Of a stretch of DNA of 50,960 bases, positions 1 through 9,785 are shown piece after piece. Within the stretch, counting starts at the first letter, position 1, and every line of letters begins with the position of its first letter. The stretch is from contig CAMLML010000028.1 in the NCBI GenBank assembly GCA_946481095.1, forward strand, positions 1-50,960, read 5' to 3'. A model generated the notes under the pieces. It searched no databases and was not told the DNA's origin. It saw only the letters and a list, made by a program, of their open reading frames with translations. The position numbers and the translations under genes were made by a program. This DNA is from an uncultured Cellvibrio sp. (GTDB taxonomy: Bacteria; Pseudomonadota; Gammaproteobacteria; Pseudomonadales; Cellvibrionaceae).

Positions 1-166
1 GAGAAGCGCCATTAGCATTATTACGAATTTCATTTAAATCTTGCAGATCATTAATTTCAATCAAGCCGTCATCGTCAAGATCATAATCTTCACGATTACT
101 TTCTGCATAAACGGGTGTTACTGCAAAATAGAAAAAAGTGATTATGACAAATAGGCGGGATTTCAT
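1..166 (-). CDS. Secreted protein with EF-hand/dockerin-like loop, N-terminal fragment
   Basis: Only the first 55 codons are present; the gene runs off the left edge. The ATG at 166 follows a strong ribosome binding site (GAAGGAG, read from 171-180). Residues 1-21 form a classic signal peptide with hydrophobic core and a VYA cleavage site. Right after it comes the acidic loop DLDDDGLIEIND, with Asp at positions 1, 3 and 5, Gly at 6, Ile at 8 and Asp at 12, which fits an EF-hand or dockerin-type calcium loop. The following LQDLNEIRNN resembles a motif common after such loops in bacterial surface proteins. It is exported and probably binds calcium; the main domain is outside the window and its function cannot be told. 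Confidence 0.75.
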   Translation of the reverse strand, partial: MKSRLFVIITFFYFAVTPVYAESNREDYDLDDDGLIEINDLQDLNEIRNNANGAS

Positions 167-697
167 GGCTTGTCTCCTTCAACAATTTTGACGGCAGGTT
201 GCACATAAACGGTCTGATTCAACAGCAAACAGCCTTAAACATAAAATCAAAAATATTTAGAGAACCCGGGACAGTTAGAAAAAGCAGCGATGTCTTTGAT
301 GTGGTGTAAGGTTTTCGCATGCTCTCACGCAATAAAATTGATGTAAACAGCTAAAATTTAAAAATGGCACAGGATTTAACTGGATTTCAAAAAAATATTA
401 GTATCTATTCACAAAAATAATATTTTTCGCCTAATTCCATATCATGAAATAAAAATTTATTATTGTCACAAAAATATAATCACAGAATGATTGACCAATA
501 TTTATCAATAGAATTGAATAGCCTGATTTTTAAAATTTAATACGCCATGCTATCAATTTCCTTATCGATCATTAATTACCCATGACTATGGAAAGTTTGT
601 ATACCTGACCATAAATCAATGCGCCTCAATTCACATTTCATTGCCCTGCCATAGGCATCGATATACACTTGGCACAAAATTAACCGTAAACACCGTT
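167..697. other. AT-rich intergenic region between divergent genes
   Basis: This 531-bp stretch separates the leftward secreted-protein gene from mfd. It is very AT-rich and has no convincing open frame. A weak sigma70-like pair, TTGACC at 491-496 and TTGAAT 17 bases later, could serve mfd but matches consensus poorly. I see no tRNA, hairpin terminator or repeat in it. Confidence 0.5.
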
Positions 698-3600
698 ATG
701 AATCTATTTTCCCCTCTATCCCCTCCCGAACTGACAAAAAGCCAGCGTATCACCTGGGGCCAACTCCATGGATGTGCACCAGCCCTGGCTATCGTTGAAG
801 CGACGCTAAAACAACAAAATTTCAGCCTGGTCATTACCAGCAATACCAGCAGTGCAATTGCACTGGAAAATGAATTGGAATTTTTCGCAGCAGAAACCGG
901 CCTGAAAATTTTACACCTGGCAGATTGGGAAACCCTGCCTTATGACAGCATCTCCCCGCATCAGGACATTATTTCAGAGCGACTGTTTACGCTTTATCAA
1001 TTACCACTAACACAACAAGGCGTTTTGGTAGTTCCGATTACCAGCTTGTTGCAACGTTTAATGCCGCAGTCTTATCTGGTTGCAAACAGCTTGATTGTCA
1101 ACGTCGGCGATAAATTCAACCCGCAGAATTTACGCCAACAACTGGAACGCGCCGGATATCGTGCGGTGGATACAGTTTACGAGCACGGTGAATTTGCTGT
1201 GCGAGGTTCGCTCATGGATATTTTTCCCATGGGTAACGAGTCGCCGTATCGCATTGAATTATTTGATGATGAAATTGAATCACTGCGCACTTTTGATCCG
1301 GAAACACAGCGCACACTTGATAAAGTAGAAAAGATTAATTTTTTACCTGCAAAAGAGTTCCCGCTTGATAAAACCGGCATCCAATTATTTAAACAACAAT
1401 GGATGGAAAAGTTTGATGTCAATCATAAAGCCTGCCCGGTATTTCAGGATATCAGTGCCGGGATCTCCCCACCGGGAATAGAATATTATCTACCCTTATT
1501 TTTCACAGAAACCAGTAGCCTGTTTGATTATTTACCCAAATCAACGTCGGTTTTCACGCTTGGGGAACTTGAACAGTCAGCAGAACATTTTTGGCAGGAA
1601 TTAAATCGCCGGTACGAAAGCAGAAAAGGCGATCTACTGCGCCCGTTATTACCACCCAATCAAATTTATTTAGCGATTGATGAACTTTTCAGGAATTTGA
1701 AATTACATCAACGTATTGATATTACCCATGAATTTCAGGAAGAAAAAACCGGTTACTATTCATTTGCTACACAAGTACCTCCCAGCCTTCCAATACGCAT
1801 GCAAGCTGAAAATCCATTGACAGCGATTGAATCATTTTTAATGGAACACTCCGGCCCCATTTTGTTTTGTGCTGAATCTGCCGGGCGGCGTGAAGCTTTG
1901 TTGGAATTATTACAACGTATTCGCATTCAACCGGAAATACTGGATAACTGGAAAACTTTTTCTGAAAAAAAATCCGGCATTGCCATTACTATCGCCCCGT
2001 TGGAACAGGGTTTATTACAAACCGAACCACCACTGGCCATTGTCAGTGAATCACAACTTTTTGGTGAACGTGTACAGCAACAAAGGCGACGCAAACAGTC
2101 TCAGGATAATGCCGACCTTATTGTCAAACATTTAACCGAATTAAAAATCGGCGCGCCGGTTGTGCATATAGATCACGGTGTAGGTCGTTATCGCGGATTG
2201 GAAAGTATTACGCTGGACAATCAAACCAATGAATTTTTAACACTCGAATATGCTGATGGCGCAAAACTTTATGTGCCTGTCACCAATTTGCATGTCATCA
2301 GTCGTTATAGCGGCAACGATGAGGCACTTGCACCTTTACATAAATTAGGCAGCGAAGCCTGGCAAAAAGCCAAACGTAAAGCCGCCGAACAAATTCGTGA
2401 TACCGCAGCAGAATTATTGGAAGTTTATGCAAAACGTGCAGCACGAAAAGGTTTTGCATTTCCAGACCCTGAATTGGCTTACCAAACATTTGCAGCGAGT
2501 TTTCCTTTTGAAGAAACACCCGATCAACAGCGTGCAATAGAAGCAGTACGTGCCGACATGTTGTCAAACAAACCTATGGACAGATTGGTTTGTGGCGATG
2601 TGGGTTTTGGTAAAACCGAAGTTGCCATGCGCGCTGCGTTTATTGCCAGTCACGCAGGAAAACAGGTCGTCATTCTGGCACCCACTACTTTGTTGGCACA
2701 ACAGCATTATGAATCACTGAAAGATCGTTTTGCGGACTGGCCAATCAACATTGATGTGTTGTCACGATTCAAAACCAACAAAGAAGTCGAAGATGCGTTG
2801 GCACGTTTGGCAGAAGGCAAAATTGATATCATCGTCGGCACACATAAGTTGTTGCAGCCCGATGTTAAATTTAAAAATCTGGGTTTATTGATTATTGATG
2901 AAGAACATCGTTTTGGTGTGCGTCAAAAAGAACAAATGAAAGCGTTCCGCGCTGAAATTGATATTCTCACGCTAACCGCGACACCCATTCCGCGTACATT
3001 AAATATGTCCATGTCAGGAATTCGTGATTTATCGATTATTGCAACACCACCTGCACGACGACTGTCTGTTAAAACATTCGTCCGTCAACATGATGAACCC
3101 ACCATTAAAGAAGCTATTTTGCGCGAAATTTTGCGCGGTGGTCAGGTGTATTATTTACACAATGAAGTGGACACTATTGAAAAAACTGCCCGTGAATTAC
3201 AAGCGCTGGTTCCCGAAGCCCGCATTGGTATAGGACATGGACAACTGCGCGAACGTGACCTCGAACGAGTGATGTCCGATTTTTATCACAAACGATTTAA
3301 TATTCTGGTGTGCACTACCATTATTGAAACCGGTATCGATATCCCAAGTGCCAACACTATTATTATTCATCGCGCAGATAAATTTGGCTTGGCGCAATTA
3401 CACCAACTGCGTGGTCGCGTCGGCAGGTCACATCATCAAGCTTACGCTTATTTATTAACACCCGAACGCCGAGCCATGACGGATGATGCCATCAAACGTT
3501 TGGAAGCGATTAGTGCTGCCGAAGATTTGGGAGCAGGCTTTACGCTCGCCACTTACGATATGGAAATTCGCGGAGCCGGTGAATTATTAGGTGAAGAACA

Positions 3601-4144
3601 AAGTGGACAAATACAGACTATCGGTTTTTCACTTTATATGGAAATGCTGGATCAAGCAGTTAAATCAATACGCAAAGGAAAACAAGTTGATTTTGAACAA
3701 TCCTTGCGTGATGTGACTGAAGTCAATTTGCATATTCCGGCGTTAATTCCTTCAGATTATCTACCCGATGTTCATGGCAGACTGGTGATGTATAAGCGTA
3801 TTGCCAGTGCAGAAACCAAAGAGGATCTGCGCGATTTGCAAGTAGAAATGATCGATCGCTTCGGATTGCTTCCTGATCAAACCAAAAACCTGTTTCGTGT
3901 GACTGAACTAAAAATTCTGGCACAGGCACTTGGCATCAGTAAACTGGAAGCCAACCATCGTGGTGGTTTTGTGGATTTCACCACTGAGACAAAAGTCGAT
4001 CCAATGAAAATAGTCACTCTGGTACAATCCCAACCGCGAGTCTTCAAACTGGAGGGAGCAAGTAAATTAAAATTCACTATTCCCATGGAATCAATTGAAG
4101 ATCGTATGCAGCATATCTCACAACTTTTACAGAGCCTCTCATGA
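698..4144 (+). CDS. mfd: Transcription-repair coupling factor Mfd
   Basis: Mfd is the ATP-driven DNA translocase that pushes stalled RNA polymerase off lesions and recruits UvrA. The 1148-residue protein equals the usual family length when started at the ATG at 698; an in-frame TTG at 641 would add 19 unrelated residues and was not used. Order of parts: UvrB-like N-terminal domains (residues ~1-340), RNA-polymerase-interacting domain with [10 protein letters not shown] near residue 492, helicase core with Walker A GDVGFGKT near 633 and DEEH near 735, then motifs V and VI ([13 protein letters not shown]) and the C-terminal TRCF domain. The stop codon overlaps the start of csiV (ATGA), which suggests translational coupling. 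No clear promoter or strong ribosome site is visible. Confidence 0.97.
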   Translation: MNLFSPLSPPELTKSQRITWGQLHGCAPALAIVEATLKQQNFSLVITSNTSSAIALENELEFFAAETGLKILHLADWETLPYDSISPHQDIISERLFTLYQLPLTQQGVLVVPITSLLQRLMPQSYLVANSLIVNVGDKFNPQNLRQQLERAGYRAVDTVYEHGEFAVRGSLMDIFPMGNESPYRIELFDDEIESLRTFDPETQRTLDKVEKINFLPAKEFPLDKTGIQLFKQQWMEKFDVNHKACPVFQDISAGISPPGIEYYLPLFFTETSSLFDYLPKSTSVFTLGELEQSAEHFWQELNRRYESRKGDLLRPLLPPNQIYLAIDELFRNLKLHQRIDITHEFQEEKTGYYSFATQVPPSLPIRMQAENPLTAIESFLMEHSGPILFCAESAGRREALLELLQRIRIQPEILDNWKTFSEKKSGIAITIAPLEQGLLQTEPPLAIVSESQLFGERVQQQRRRKQSQDNADLIVKHLTELKIGAPVVHIDHGVGRYRGLESITLDNQTNEFLTLEYADGAKLYVPVTNLHVISRYSGNDEALAPLHKLGSEAWQKAKRKAAEQIRDTAAELLEVYAKRAARKGFAFPDPELAYQTFAASFPFEETPDQQRAIEAVRADMLSNKPMDRLVCGDVGFGKTEVAMRAAFIASHAGKQVVILAPTTLLAQQHYESLKDRFADWPINIDVLSRFKTNKEVEDALARLAEGKIDIIVGTHKLLQPDVKFKNLGLLIIDEEHRFGVRQKEQMKAFRAEIDILTLTATPIPRTLNMSMSGIRDLSIIATPPARRLSVKTFVRQHDEPTIKEAILREILRGGQVYYLHNEVDTIEKTARELQALVPEARIGIGHGQLRERDLERVMSDFYHKRFNILVCTTIIETGIDIPSANTIIIHRADKFGLAQLHQLRGRVGRSHHQAYAYLLTPERRAMTDDAIKRLEAISAAEDLGAGFTLATYDMEIRGAGELLGEEQSGQIQTIGFSLYMEMLDQAVKSIRKGKQVDFEQSLRDVTEVNLHIPALIPSDYLPDVHGRLVMYKRIASAETKEDLRDLQVEMIDRFGLLPDQTKNLFRVTELKILAQALGISKLEANHRGGFVDFTTETKVDPMKIVTLVQSQPRVFKLEGASKLKFTIPMESIEDRMQHISQLLQSLS

Positions 4145-5043
4145 AAACAACAGCATCGACATTGATTTCTGCTTTTGCGTTGATTCTATCCGGCATTTCA
4201 TTTTTTAGTGTAAATCTGGCGAACGCTCAAGCGGTTGAAAAAACAGTGACTGGCAACCAGGGTTGGTATCAAGTTGAAATGATTATTTTTTCGCGCCGGA
4301 ATCCTGCAATTCAGGAACATTTTCCCAACAATATATCCTTGCATTACCCTGCGTATTGGCAATCGTTAAAGGATCCCAATCCTGTTACTTCTGCAGAAAC
4401 AGAAAGCAACAGTGACCTTACCAGCACCACAACAACTAATCCCTCTACAATTAATATCGATTTTAATACGCAGGCTTTTTATCAACTACCTGCCGAAATG
4501 CGTCAATTAAATTTGCAAGCCGATAAATTTGCACGTTCTATTGATTATCAATTGCTGTTTCATCAAGCATGGCGTCAACCCGTCACGATAAAAAACCAAG
4601 CTGACTGGATATTGATCCACAACACCAATGCATTACAACCAGCCCCCAAACTGGCAGGTGCAATTCGTTTAAGTGTTGCAACTTATTTACGACTGGATAC
4701 CAATTTATGGTTTGCAGAATTCGAACCCGCACAACCGGAAATCGAAAACCCCTGGCCAGAATTACCCGATAATCCTGAAGTAATTACACAGGATACCTTG
4801 GGAATAGAAAATGATGCAGCAATACAAAATATTTCCGATACACAAAACACTATCACCAGCGCTGTTTCAGATGCAACTGATCAAACTGCAACTGAAGCCT
4901 GGCAAACAAAACGCATTGTGTTATTAAAAGAAAAACGGGATATGCGCAGCAACGAAGTTCATTATATTGATCATCCTGTTCTTGGGATCATTATTAAAAT
5001 TGTCCCTTTTAAAGTTGCTACAACCAATACTTCAATTCAATAA
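4141..5043 (+). CDS. csiV: CsiV-family periplasmic peptidoglycan-binding protein
   Basis: The gene starts at the ATGA overlapping the mfd stop. Residues 1-30 look like a Sec signal peptide (Ala-rich cleavage region ANAQA), so the product is periplasmic. GWYQVEMIIFSR just after it and the C-terminal block YIDHPVLGIIIKIVPF are conserved in the CsiV family. In Vibrio cholerae CsiV binds peptidoglycan and supports LpoA/PBP1A-dependent wall synthesis (established knowledge), and csiV lies beside mfd there too. The region between about residues 85 and 110 and the region 205-255 are rich in Ser, Thr, Asn and acidic residues and look like disordered spacers. The assignment rests on position, topology and these end motifs. 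Confidence 0.8.
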   Translation: MKTTASTLISAFALILSGISFFSVNLANAQAVEKTVTGNQGWYQVEMIIFSRRNPAIQEHFPNNISLHYPAYWQSLKDPNPVTSAETESNSDLTSTTTTNPSTINIDFNTQAFYQLPAEMRQLNLQADKFARSIDYQLLFHQAWRQPVTIKNQADWILIHNTNALQPAPKLAGAIRLSVATYLRLDTNLWFAEFEPAQPEIENPWPELPDNPEVITQDTLGIENDAAIQNISDTQNTITSAVSDATDQTATEAWQTKRIVLLKEKRDMRSNEVHYIDHPVLGIIIKIVPFKVATTNTSIQ

Positions 5044-5122
5044 TTATTGTACTTCGAGAATTTTTTCCCGAAAAAGTGGTCTTCACATAACCCGGTAGCT
5101 TTTAACACGAGATACGGCAGTT

Positions 5123-5203
5123 ATGGCAATTAAAGTCGAAGATATTTTTATGATTAATGTAAAATGCGCACAAATAGGGTGCACATTAGAAACAAGACTA
5201 TGA
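5123..5203 (+). pseudogene. Possible short leader ORF or CBS-domain remnant
   Basis: A 26-codon frame begins ATG at 5123 and ends in a TGA that overlaps the ATG at 5200 (ATGA). Its product reads MAIKVEDIFMINVKCA, then about ten more residues. This resembles the first strand and helix of a CBS domain (pattern VxDIMxxNVxxA...TLxE). It could be the stump of a lost CBS-protein gene or a leader peptide coupled to the next gene. No strong ribosome site precedes it, so translation is uncertain. Confidence 0.3.
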
Positions 5204-6276
5204 CACTTAAATATTCCCTGATTCTGGCAACATTAACTTTTATACTCGGGTATTACTTTAGTGAGTATCGCCATTCACTAAATAAACCCGCTGAACATAC
5301 GCAATCGTCCTTATTGAACTCCACTCCTGCCGCACCAACTCTGGAAACACCACTAACAACGAAATCTTTTGAGCCTGTATCAAACAATGTCCAACAGACT
5401 TCACTTGAAAAAATTCAGGAGTTGATCGCCAATAATTCCTATCCATCCGCCATTCAATTATTAAATAGTGAGTTGAAAAAAAATCCTGCTGATACCCAGG
5501 CTTTGTTATTACTGGCGCGCTTGTTGGAACAACAAGGGCAGCATCAGGATGCCATCGGTATTTGGTTTCGTTATATCGCGGCGGAAACTGATGCAAAAAA
5601 AATTGACGATGCAATTGGTTATTTATCCAATTACTTACTCAGGCTTGCTGACAACCCCATGATTTTTGGCGAGAGCCGTGACTGGCTTATCTCACAATTA
5701 AATGACCTGATCAAACTCACGCCTGACACAGGTGAATTGCATTTGCAATTAGCCGAAATTTATTCAGAAAAAGCAGATACCGAGCAAGTGCAATATCACG
5801 CGCTTATGGCCGCCAATCAAACCGAAACCCGCTCACGCGCTGAAGCGATATTGGCAAAACTGACAGAAAAAACCGTTATGGCACAAACTGAAAATGAAAT
5901 CAGTATTCCGCTTACACGTTTTGGCAACCAATTTCTGGTTCCTATTCAGGTGGATGGGCAGTCAATCAAATTATTATTGGATACCGGTGCTTCTATCAGC
6001 GGGCTTACATCCAACTTTTTACAACAACACCCTGCGATGATCAAATCGCAAAAACCCATACAGCTCAATACTGCTAGCGGCACTATCGACAGTTTTTTAT
6101 TTGTTGTGGACAGTTTCACCCTGGATAAAATTACATTTAACAAACATATGCTGGCCAATCTGCCTATGGAAAACTTTGATCACTTTGATGGGCTGCTGGG
6201 GATTGATATTCTGGGTAAATTCGATTTTGTGATTGACCAAAACAATGCCGTATTACATTTGCGAAAACGTCAATAA
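5200..6276 (+). CDS. Membrane-anchored TPR and retropepsin-like aspartic protease
   Basis: The ATG at 5200 places a single hydrophobic segment (residues ~4-20) at the very N-terminus, giving a signal anchor; an ATG at 5164 would add 12 residues and is the alternative. Residues ~65-230 are helical repeats of TPR type (SAIQLLNSELKKNPADTQALLLLARLLEQQGQ). The C-terminal third is a single-lobed aspartic protease domain: the catalytic LLLDTGAS has its Asp at residue 261, followed by the hydrophobic FDGLLGIDILG. Retropepsin folds need two copies, so the enzyme should act as a dimer in the periplasm. The TIGR02281/gag-asp-protease type is known in proteobacteria, but substrates are mostly unknown. 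No defined operon partner is evident. Confidence 0.8.
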   Translation: MTLKYSLILATLTFILGYYFSEYRHSLNKPAEHTQSSLLNSTPAAPTLETPLTTKSFEPVSNNVQQTSLEKIQELIANNSYPSAIQLLNSELKKNPADTQALLLLARLLEQQGQHQDAIGIWFRYIAAETDAKKIDDAIGYLSNYLLRLADNPMIFGESRDWLISQLNDLIKLTPDTGELHLQLAEIYSEKADTEQVQYHALMAANQTETRSRAEAILAKLTEKTVMAQTENEISIPLTRFGNQFLVPIQVDGQSIKLLLDTGASISGLTSNFLQQHPAMIKSQKPIQLNTASGTIDSFLFVVDSFTLDKITFNKHMLANLPMENFDHFDGLLGIDILGKFDFVIDQNNAVLHLRKRQ

Positions 6277-6300
6277 GGTTCACATTTTACAAGGCAGCTT

Positions 6301-6310
6301 GTGGTATGAT
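6301..6310 (+). promoter_or_regulatory. Possible extended -10 promoter of the pectate lyase gene
   Basis: TGG followed directly by TATGAT at 6305-6310 fits an extended -10 element (TGn plus hexamer). No good -35 box lies at the right distance. It sits about 115 bases before the pectate lyase start, in the only free space upstream of that gene. Confidence 0.35.
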
Positions 6311-6425
6311 CCGCTGCCTGATTCACCAGCTGAACTCAGCAATAACGACAATAAATTTGATATAACAACGGCAAAAAATATCGGTAACACCTATCCATAA
6401 CCAGTTACCACACGAGATCAACATC

Positions 6426-7481
6426 ATGACTATAAAATATTGGATTCTGGGTTTGCTTACCTGTGTAGCAGTCAACAGCTTTGCAGCAAATCGCCCATCC
6501 GGCTGGACTACTATTTGTAAAGAAGGCAAAACCTGTACCCTGGCAAGTACCACTAATGTTGCTTTTGGTCGTTCAGATCAGTTTATTTATAAAGTATTAA
6601 ACGGCACATTTGTGTGTTCCGAGCTGACATTTGGCGGCCGTATCGCCGGTGGCAACAACGAGTGTTCAATCAATACTTCAGCAACCACATCGTCATCCAA
6701 ATCATCAAGCACTTCCAAGTCTTCAAGTTCATCCAAAAGCGCTGTCACTTCCTCTTCAAAATCATCAAGCAGCTCAACCACTACTACTGCTTGTAAAGCA
6801 GGAACCACTATTTCGGGTGCAGTAGATTGCGGCAATATTTCAATAGGAACCACTTGTGGCGGGCAAGATGAAGGCCAGGCACCTGTATTGACACTTGCAG
6901 ACGGCGCATCCATTAAAAACCTTCGTATAAAAGCCGGTGCTGCTGCTGACGGCATCCATTGCAAAGGCAATTGCACAATGGAAAATGTAGTCTGGGAAGA
7001 TGTGTGTGAAGATGCTGCCACCATGTTGGGCGGTTCAGGAAAAGTCATGAATATCATTGGTGGTTCAGCCAGCCATGCGGAAGACAAAGTTTTCCAGCAC
7101 AACGGCATAGGCAGCACTATCAATATCAATGGCTTCACCACTTATGGAACCATTGGCCGTTTCTGGGCATCTTGCGGCAACTGTACAAACAACGCAGGCC
7201 CACGTAAATTAATCGCCAACAATGTCAACATCACCGGCCCCGTTGCAAAACCTGACGGCACCATGGCCTATGTGTTGCGTTTAAACAGCAACTATGGCGA
7301 TAAAGCCACAGTGCGCAACATGAAAATCAAAAATTACAAAACCGGCGCACCACAAGTTTGTGTACAGGCAACCGGCATCACCAAAGCTGAAGAACAAGTC
7401 GGTGCGAAACAAACCAACCAAGGCGAATTCTGGAATACCGCAAGTTGCGATATCAGCAAATCAGATGTAACCGCTTATTAA
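6426..7481 (+). CDS. Secreted pectate lyase, PL3-type, with polyserine linker
   Basis: This is an exported pectin-degrading enzyme. Residues 1-20 form a signal peptide ending SFA. Residues ~21-82 form a small cysteine-containing module (FGRSDQFIYKVLNGTF, then GGRIAGGNNECS), probably a substrate-binding or accessory domain. Residues ~83-121 are almost all Ser, Thr and Lys, a polyserine linker. Residues ~122-351 form the lyase domain, a right-handed parallel beta-helix with several Cys and the block DGIHCKGNCTMENVVWEDVCEDA, characteristic of polysaccharide lyase family 3. PL3 enzymes cleave polygalacturonate by calcium-dependent beta-elimination. The gene is monocistronic, ending in a strong terminator. 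Confidence 0.9.
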   Translation: MTIKYWILGLLTCVAVNSFAANRPSGWTTICKEGKTCTLASTTNVAFGRSDQFIYKVLNGTFVCSELTFGGRIAGGNNECSINTSATTSSSKSSSTSKSSSSSKSAVTSSSKSSSSSTTTTACKAGTTISGAVDCGNISIGTTCGGQDEGQAPVLTLADGASIKNLRIKAGAAADGIHCKGNCTMENVVWEDVCEDAATMLGGSGKVMNIIGGSASHAEDKVFQHNGIGSTININGFTTYGTIGRFWASCGNCTNNAGPRKLIANNVNITGPVAKPDGTMAYVLRLNSNYGDKATVRNMKIKNYKTGAPQVCVQATGITKAEEQVGAKQTNQGEFWNTASCDISKSDVTAY

Positions 7482-7497
7482 TTTTTCATTTTTAAAC

Positions 7498-7532
7498 AAA
7501 AAGGCCGCAATTTTCTGCGGCCTTTTTGTTTG
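7498..7532. terminator. Bidirectional intrinsic terminator
   Basis: A GC-rich stem (AAGGCCGCA / TGCGGCCTT) with a short loop is flanked by A and T runs on both sides. It lies between the convergent pectate lyase and prepilin genes and can serve both. Confidence 0.9.
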
Positions 7533-7569
7533 GTTTTGCTTATATTGTTGATACCGCAGCAGAACTTTC

Positions 7570-8046
7570 CTACCTGCACCCCACAGGCAAAGATTTAGCA
7601 TCAACATTTGTTAAATTTTCCCCGACGGCCTGCATCCCCTCAGGCACACCGGAATATCCACAAATCCATGAGATAGGACTTGTCTCCGAATCTTTAACGA
7701 CAATTGGCCTGATACTCAGGATTTTATTTTTTAGATTGGGATGAGATTTGTTACCCAAATATAAATGAAACGCGCCTTCCTTTAATTCAATGCGAGTAAC
7801 GAAATTACCAATCAAATGATTGGGTTTTGGAATTTCAGCTTCTTCGTTATCTTCTGGAAATTCAAGATTGGTTTCATAAAAAAGTGAAATTTGTTTCTTA
7901 TATTTTTCAACTAACTCTATCGATTCTGTTATTTGTTTACGCGAAATATTGTCTTGCGGGATAGGCAGTGCGAACAAAGCAAGGATACAAATGATGGCCA
8001 GCACAACCATCATTTCCATCAAGGTGAAGCCTGTTATTTTTTTCAT
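7570..8046 (-). CDS. Type IV prepilin-like protein
   Basis: The 158-residue product has the prepilin signature: a short basic leader MKKITG, cleavage before Phe7, Glu at mature position 5 and the hydrophobic helix MEMMVVLAIICILALFALP. The rest is a small globular domain, hydrophilic, with two Cys near the C-terminus (WICG and VGCR) that may form the D-region disulfide of pilins. It could be a minor type IV pilin or a type II secretion pseudopilin; no assembly genes are nearby, so the partner machine must be encoded elsewhere. It is the last gene of a leftward group with rimO and a GNAT gene. Confidence 0.8.
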   Translation of the reverse strand: MKKITGFTLMEMMVVLAIICILALFALPIPQDNISRKQITESIELVEKYKKQISLFYETNLEFPEDNEEAEIPKPNHLIGNFVTRIELKEGAFHLYLGNKSHPNLKNKILSIRPIVVKDSETSPISWICGYSGVPEGMQAVGENLTNVDAKSLPVGCR

Positions 8047-8076
8047 GTCTTAACACTCTCTCTCCTGCCCCTCTCC

Positions 8077-8331
8077 TTACAAAAACTTCGCTGCATACCA
8101 ACAGCTGGCATGTAACTCGTAGCCCTGCTCTTTTGCCCAGGCGATTCCGGTTCGCACCAATTTTTCGGCTATGCCTTGCCCTCTGAATTCAGGCGGAACA
8201 AATGTGCTGTAAAAATCAATTTGATTGGATTCCAGACGATAGGCCAGAACAGCTTCCTGACCCTCTTTTTGCACAATAAATTTTTGCTGATGCAATTGGT
8301 GAACAACGTTTATCAAATCTTTGAACCCCAC
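8077..8331 (-). CDS. Small GNAT-type N-acetyltransferase
   Basis: The 84-residue product matches the short YjdJ-like acetyltransferase family (Acetyltransf_CG type). [31 protein letters not shown] contains the strand, Pro-Pro turn and the acetyl-CoA-binding RGQGIA loop, and [11 protein letters not shown] ends the fold. The GTG start at 8331 overlaps the end of rimO by 19 bases; a TTG further in is another possibility. Substrate unknown. The gene sits between rimO and a prepilin gene on the same strand, about 30 bases from the latter. Confidence 0.8.
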   Translation of the reverse strand: MGFKDLINVVHQLHQQKFIVQKEGQEAVLAYRLESNQIDFYSTFVPPEFRGQGIAEKLVRTGIAWAKEQGYELHASCWYAAKFL

Positions 8332-9653
8332 AAATCATATTCATCCGCATGTTCAATTTTAACTTGCACTATATCGCCTGCTTGTAGACTTTGTTCGTCA
8401 TTCAAATAAACCGCACCGTCAATTTCCGGTGCATCAGCAAAGCTGCGACCAATTGCACCTTCATCATCAACTTCATCAATTAACACTGAAATTGTTTTGC
8501 CAATTTTTTGTTGCAATTTGTCGGCGGAAATTTTTTGTTGCAATTGCATAAAGCGATCATAACGTTCTTGTTTGATTTCATCAGGAACATGATCGGGTAG
8601 CTCATTTGCCTTGGCGCCTTCAACTGGAGAATATTGAAAACAACCTACGCGATCCAATTGCGCTTCCTGTAAAAAATCCAGCAATTGATTGAAATCATCT
8701 TCAGTTTCACCGGGGAAGCCAACAATAAAAGTGGAACGCAAAGTTAAATCCGGCACTTGTTGGCGCCATGAATGAATGCGCTCAAGTGTTTGTTCAACCT
8801 GACCGGGCCTGCGCATTTTTCGCAACAGCGTCGGGCTTGCATGTTGGAAAGGAATATCCAGATAAGGCAGGACTTTGCCATCTGCCATCAATGGAATAAT
8901 TTTATCGACATGAGGATAAGGGTAAACATAATGCAAACGCACCCAAACACCCAGCTCACCCAAAGCAGCCGACAATTGGTACATATCCGTTTTTAACGGA
9001 CGACCGTCCCAAAAATCGGTGCGATGTTTGATGTCCACACCATAAGCCGATGTGTCTTGTGAAATCACCAATAATTCTTTTACGCCAGCTTTCACCAAAC
9101 GCTCGGCTTCACCCATCACCTGCCCTATTGGTCGGCTCACCAACTTGCCGCGCATATCCGGGATGATGCAAAAACTGCAACTGTGATTACAACCTTCGGA
9201 GATTTTCAGGTAAGCGTAATGACGCGGTGTGAGCTTGATTCCCTGAGGCGGAACCAAATCCATAAAAGGATTGTGATTGGGTTTAGGTGGTAAATGCTGA
9301 TGCACCTGACTCAACACTTCTTCGTAAGCATGGGCGCCGGTAATGCCCAATACGTTCGGGTGAACCTGAATGATTTCGTCTTTCTTTGCACCAAGACAGC
9401 CAGTGACCAAAACCTTGCCGTTTTCATTCAGGGCTTCACCAATCGCACCCAAGGATTCCTGCACGGCACTGTCAATAAAGCCGCAGGTGTTCACTATCAC
9501 CATATCCGCATCGTTATAGCTGGGAACTATGTTGTAACCCTCCATGCGTAATTGGGTGAGGATACGCTCGGAATCCACCAGGTTTTTAGGGCAACCCAAG
9601 CTGACGAAACCAATAGTGGGATTTTCAGATGATGACACTTTTGAACTACTCAT
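8313..9653 (-). CDS. rimO: Ribosomal protein S12 methylthiotransferase RimO
   Basis: RimO is a radical-SAM enzyme that methylthiolates an aspartate of ribosomal protein S12. The 446-residue product (ATG at 9653) has the N-terminal methylthiotransferase domain with [18 protein letters not shown] and VTGCLGA supplying the three Cys of the auxiliary cluster, the radical-SAM motif CNHSCSFC, and a C-terminal TRAM domain ([26 protein letters not shown]). The alternative ATG at 9686 adds 11 residues rich in Arg and Phe and has no ribosome site; neither start has a strong one. SLGCPKN separates RimO from MiaB. It heads a leftward group. Confidence 0.96.
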   Translation of the reverse strand: MSSSKVSSSENPTIGFVSLGCPKNLVDSERILTQLRMEGYNIVPSYNDADMVIVNTCGFIDSAVQESLGAIGEALNENGKVLVTGCLGAKKDEIIQVHPNVLGITGAHAYEEVLSQVHQHLPPKPNHNPFMDLVPPQGIKLTPRHYAYLKISEGCNHSCSFCIIPDMRGKLVSRPIGQVMGEAERLVKAGVKELLVISQDTSAYGVDIKHRTDFWDGRPLKTDMYQLSAALGELGVWVRLHYVYPYPHVDKIIPLMADGKVLPYLDIPFQHASPTLLRKMRRPGQVEQTLERIHSWRQQVPDLTLRSTFIVGFPGETEDDFNQLLDFLQEAQLDRVGCFQYSPVEGAKANELPDHVPDEIKQERYDRFMQLQQKISADKLQQKIGKTISVLIDEVDDEGAIGRSFADAPEIDGAVYLNDEQSLQAGDIVQVKIEHADEYDLWGSKI

Positions 9654-9785
9654 ATGGAAAAAATCAGGCCGACGAAAAAGGCGCATATTGTAGGCTTTTG
9701 CCGCAGATTTGACTAACTTTTCTCACTAGAAAAGCAATATAACTGAACTACACTGTTTAAAATTCCTATAGATAAAGAGTGTTAT

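Noticed and set aside
641..697. TTG-initiated extension of mfd
   Set aside because: The added 19 residues are unlike Mfd, and the ATG at 698 gives the usual family length.
6587..7141. 184-codon minus-strand frame opposite the pectate lyase
   Set aside because: It is the reverse of the polyserine and lyase coding region, with low-complexity Glu/Asp/Leu repeats and no ribosome site.
7570..7744. Plus-strand frame continuing after the pectate lyase terminator
   Set aside because: It is antisense to the prepilin gene, whose N-terminal motif is unmistakable.
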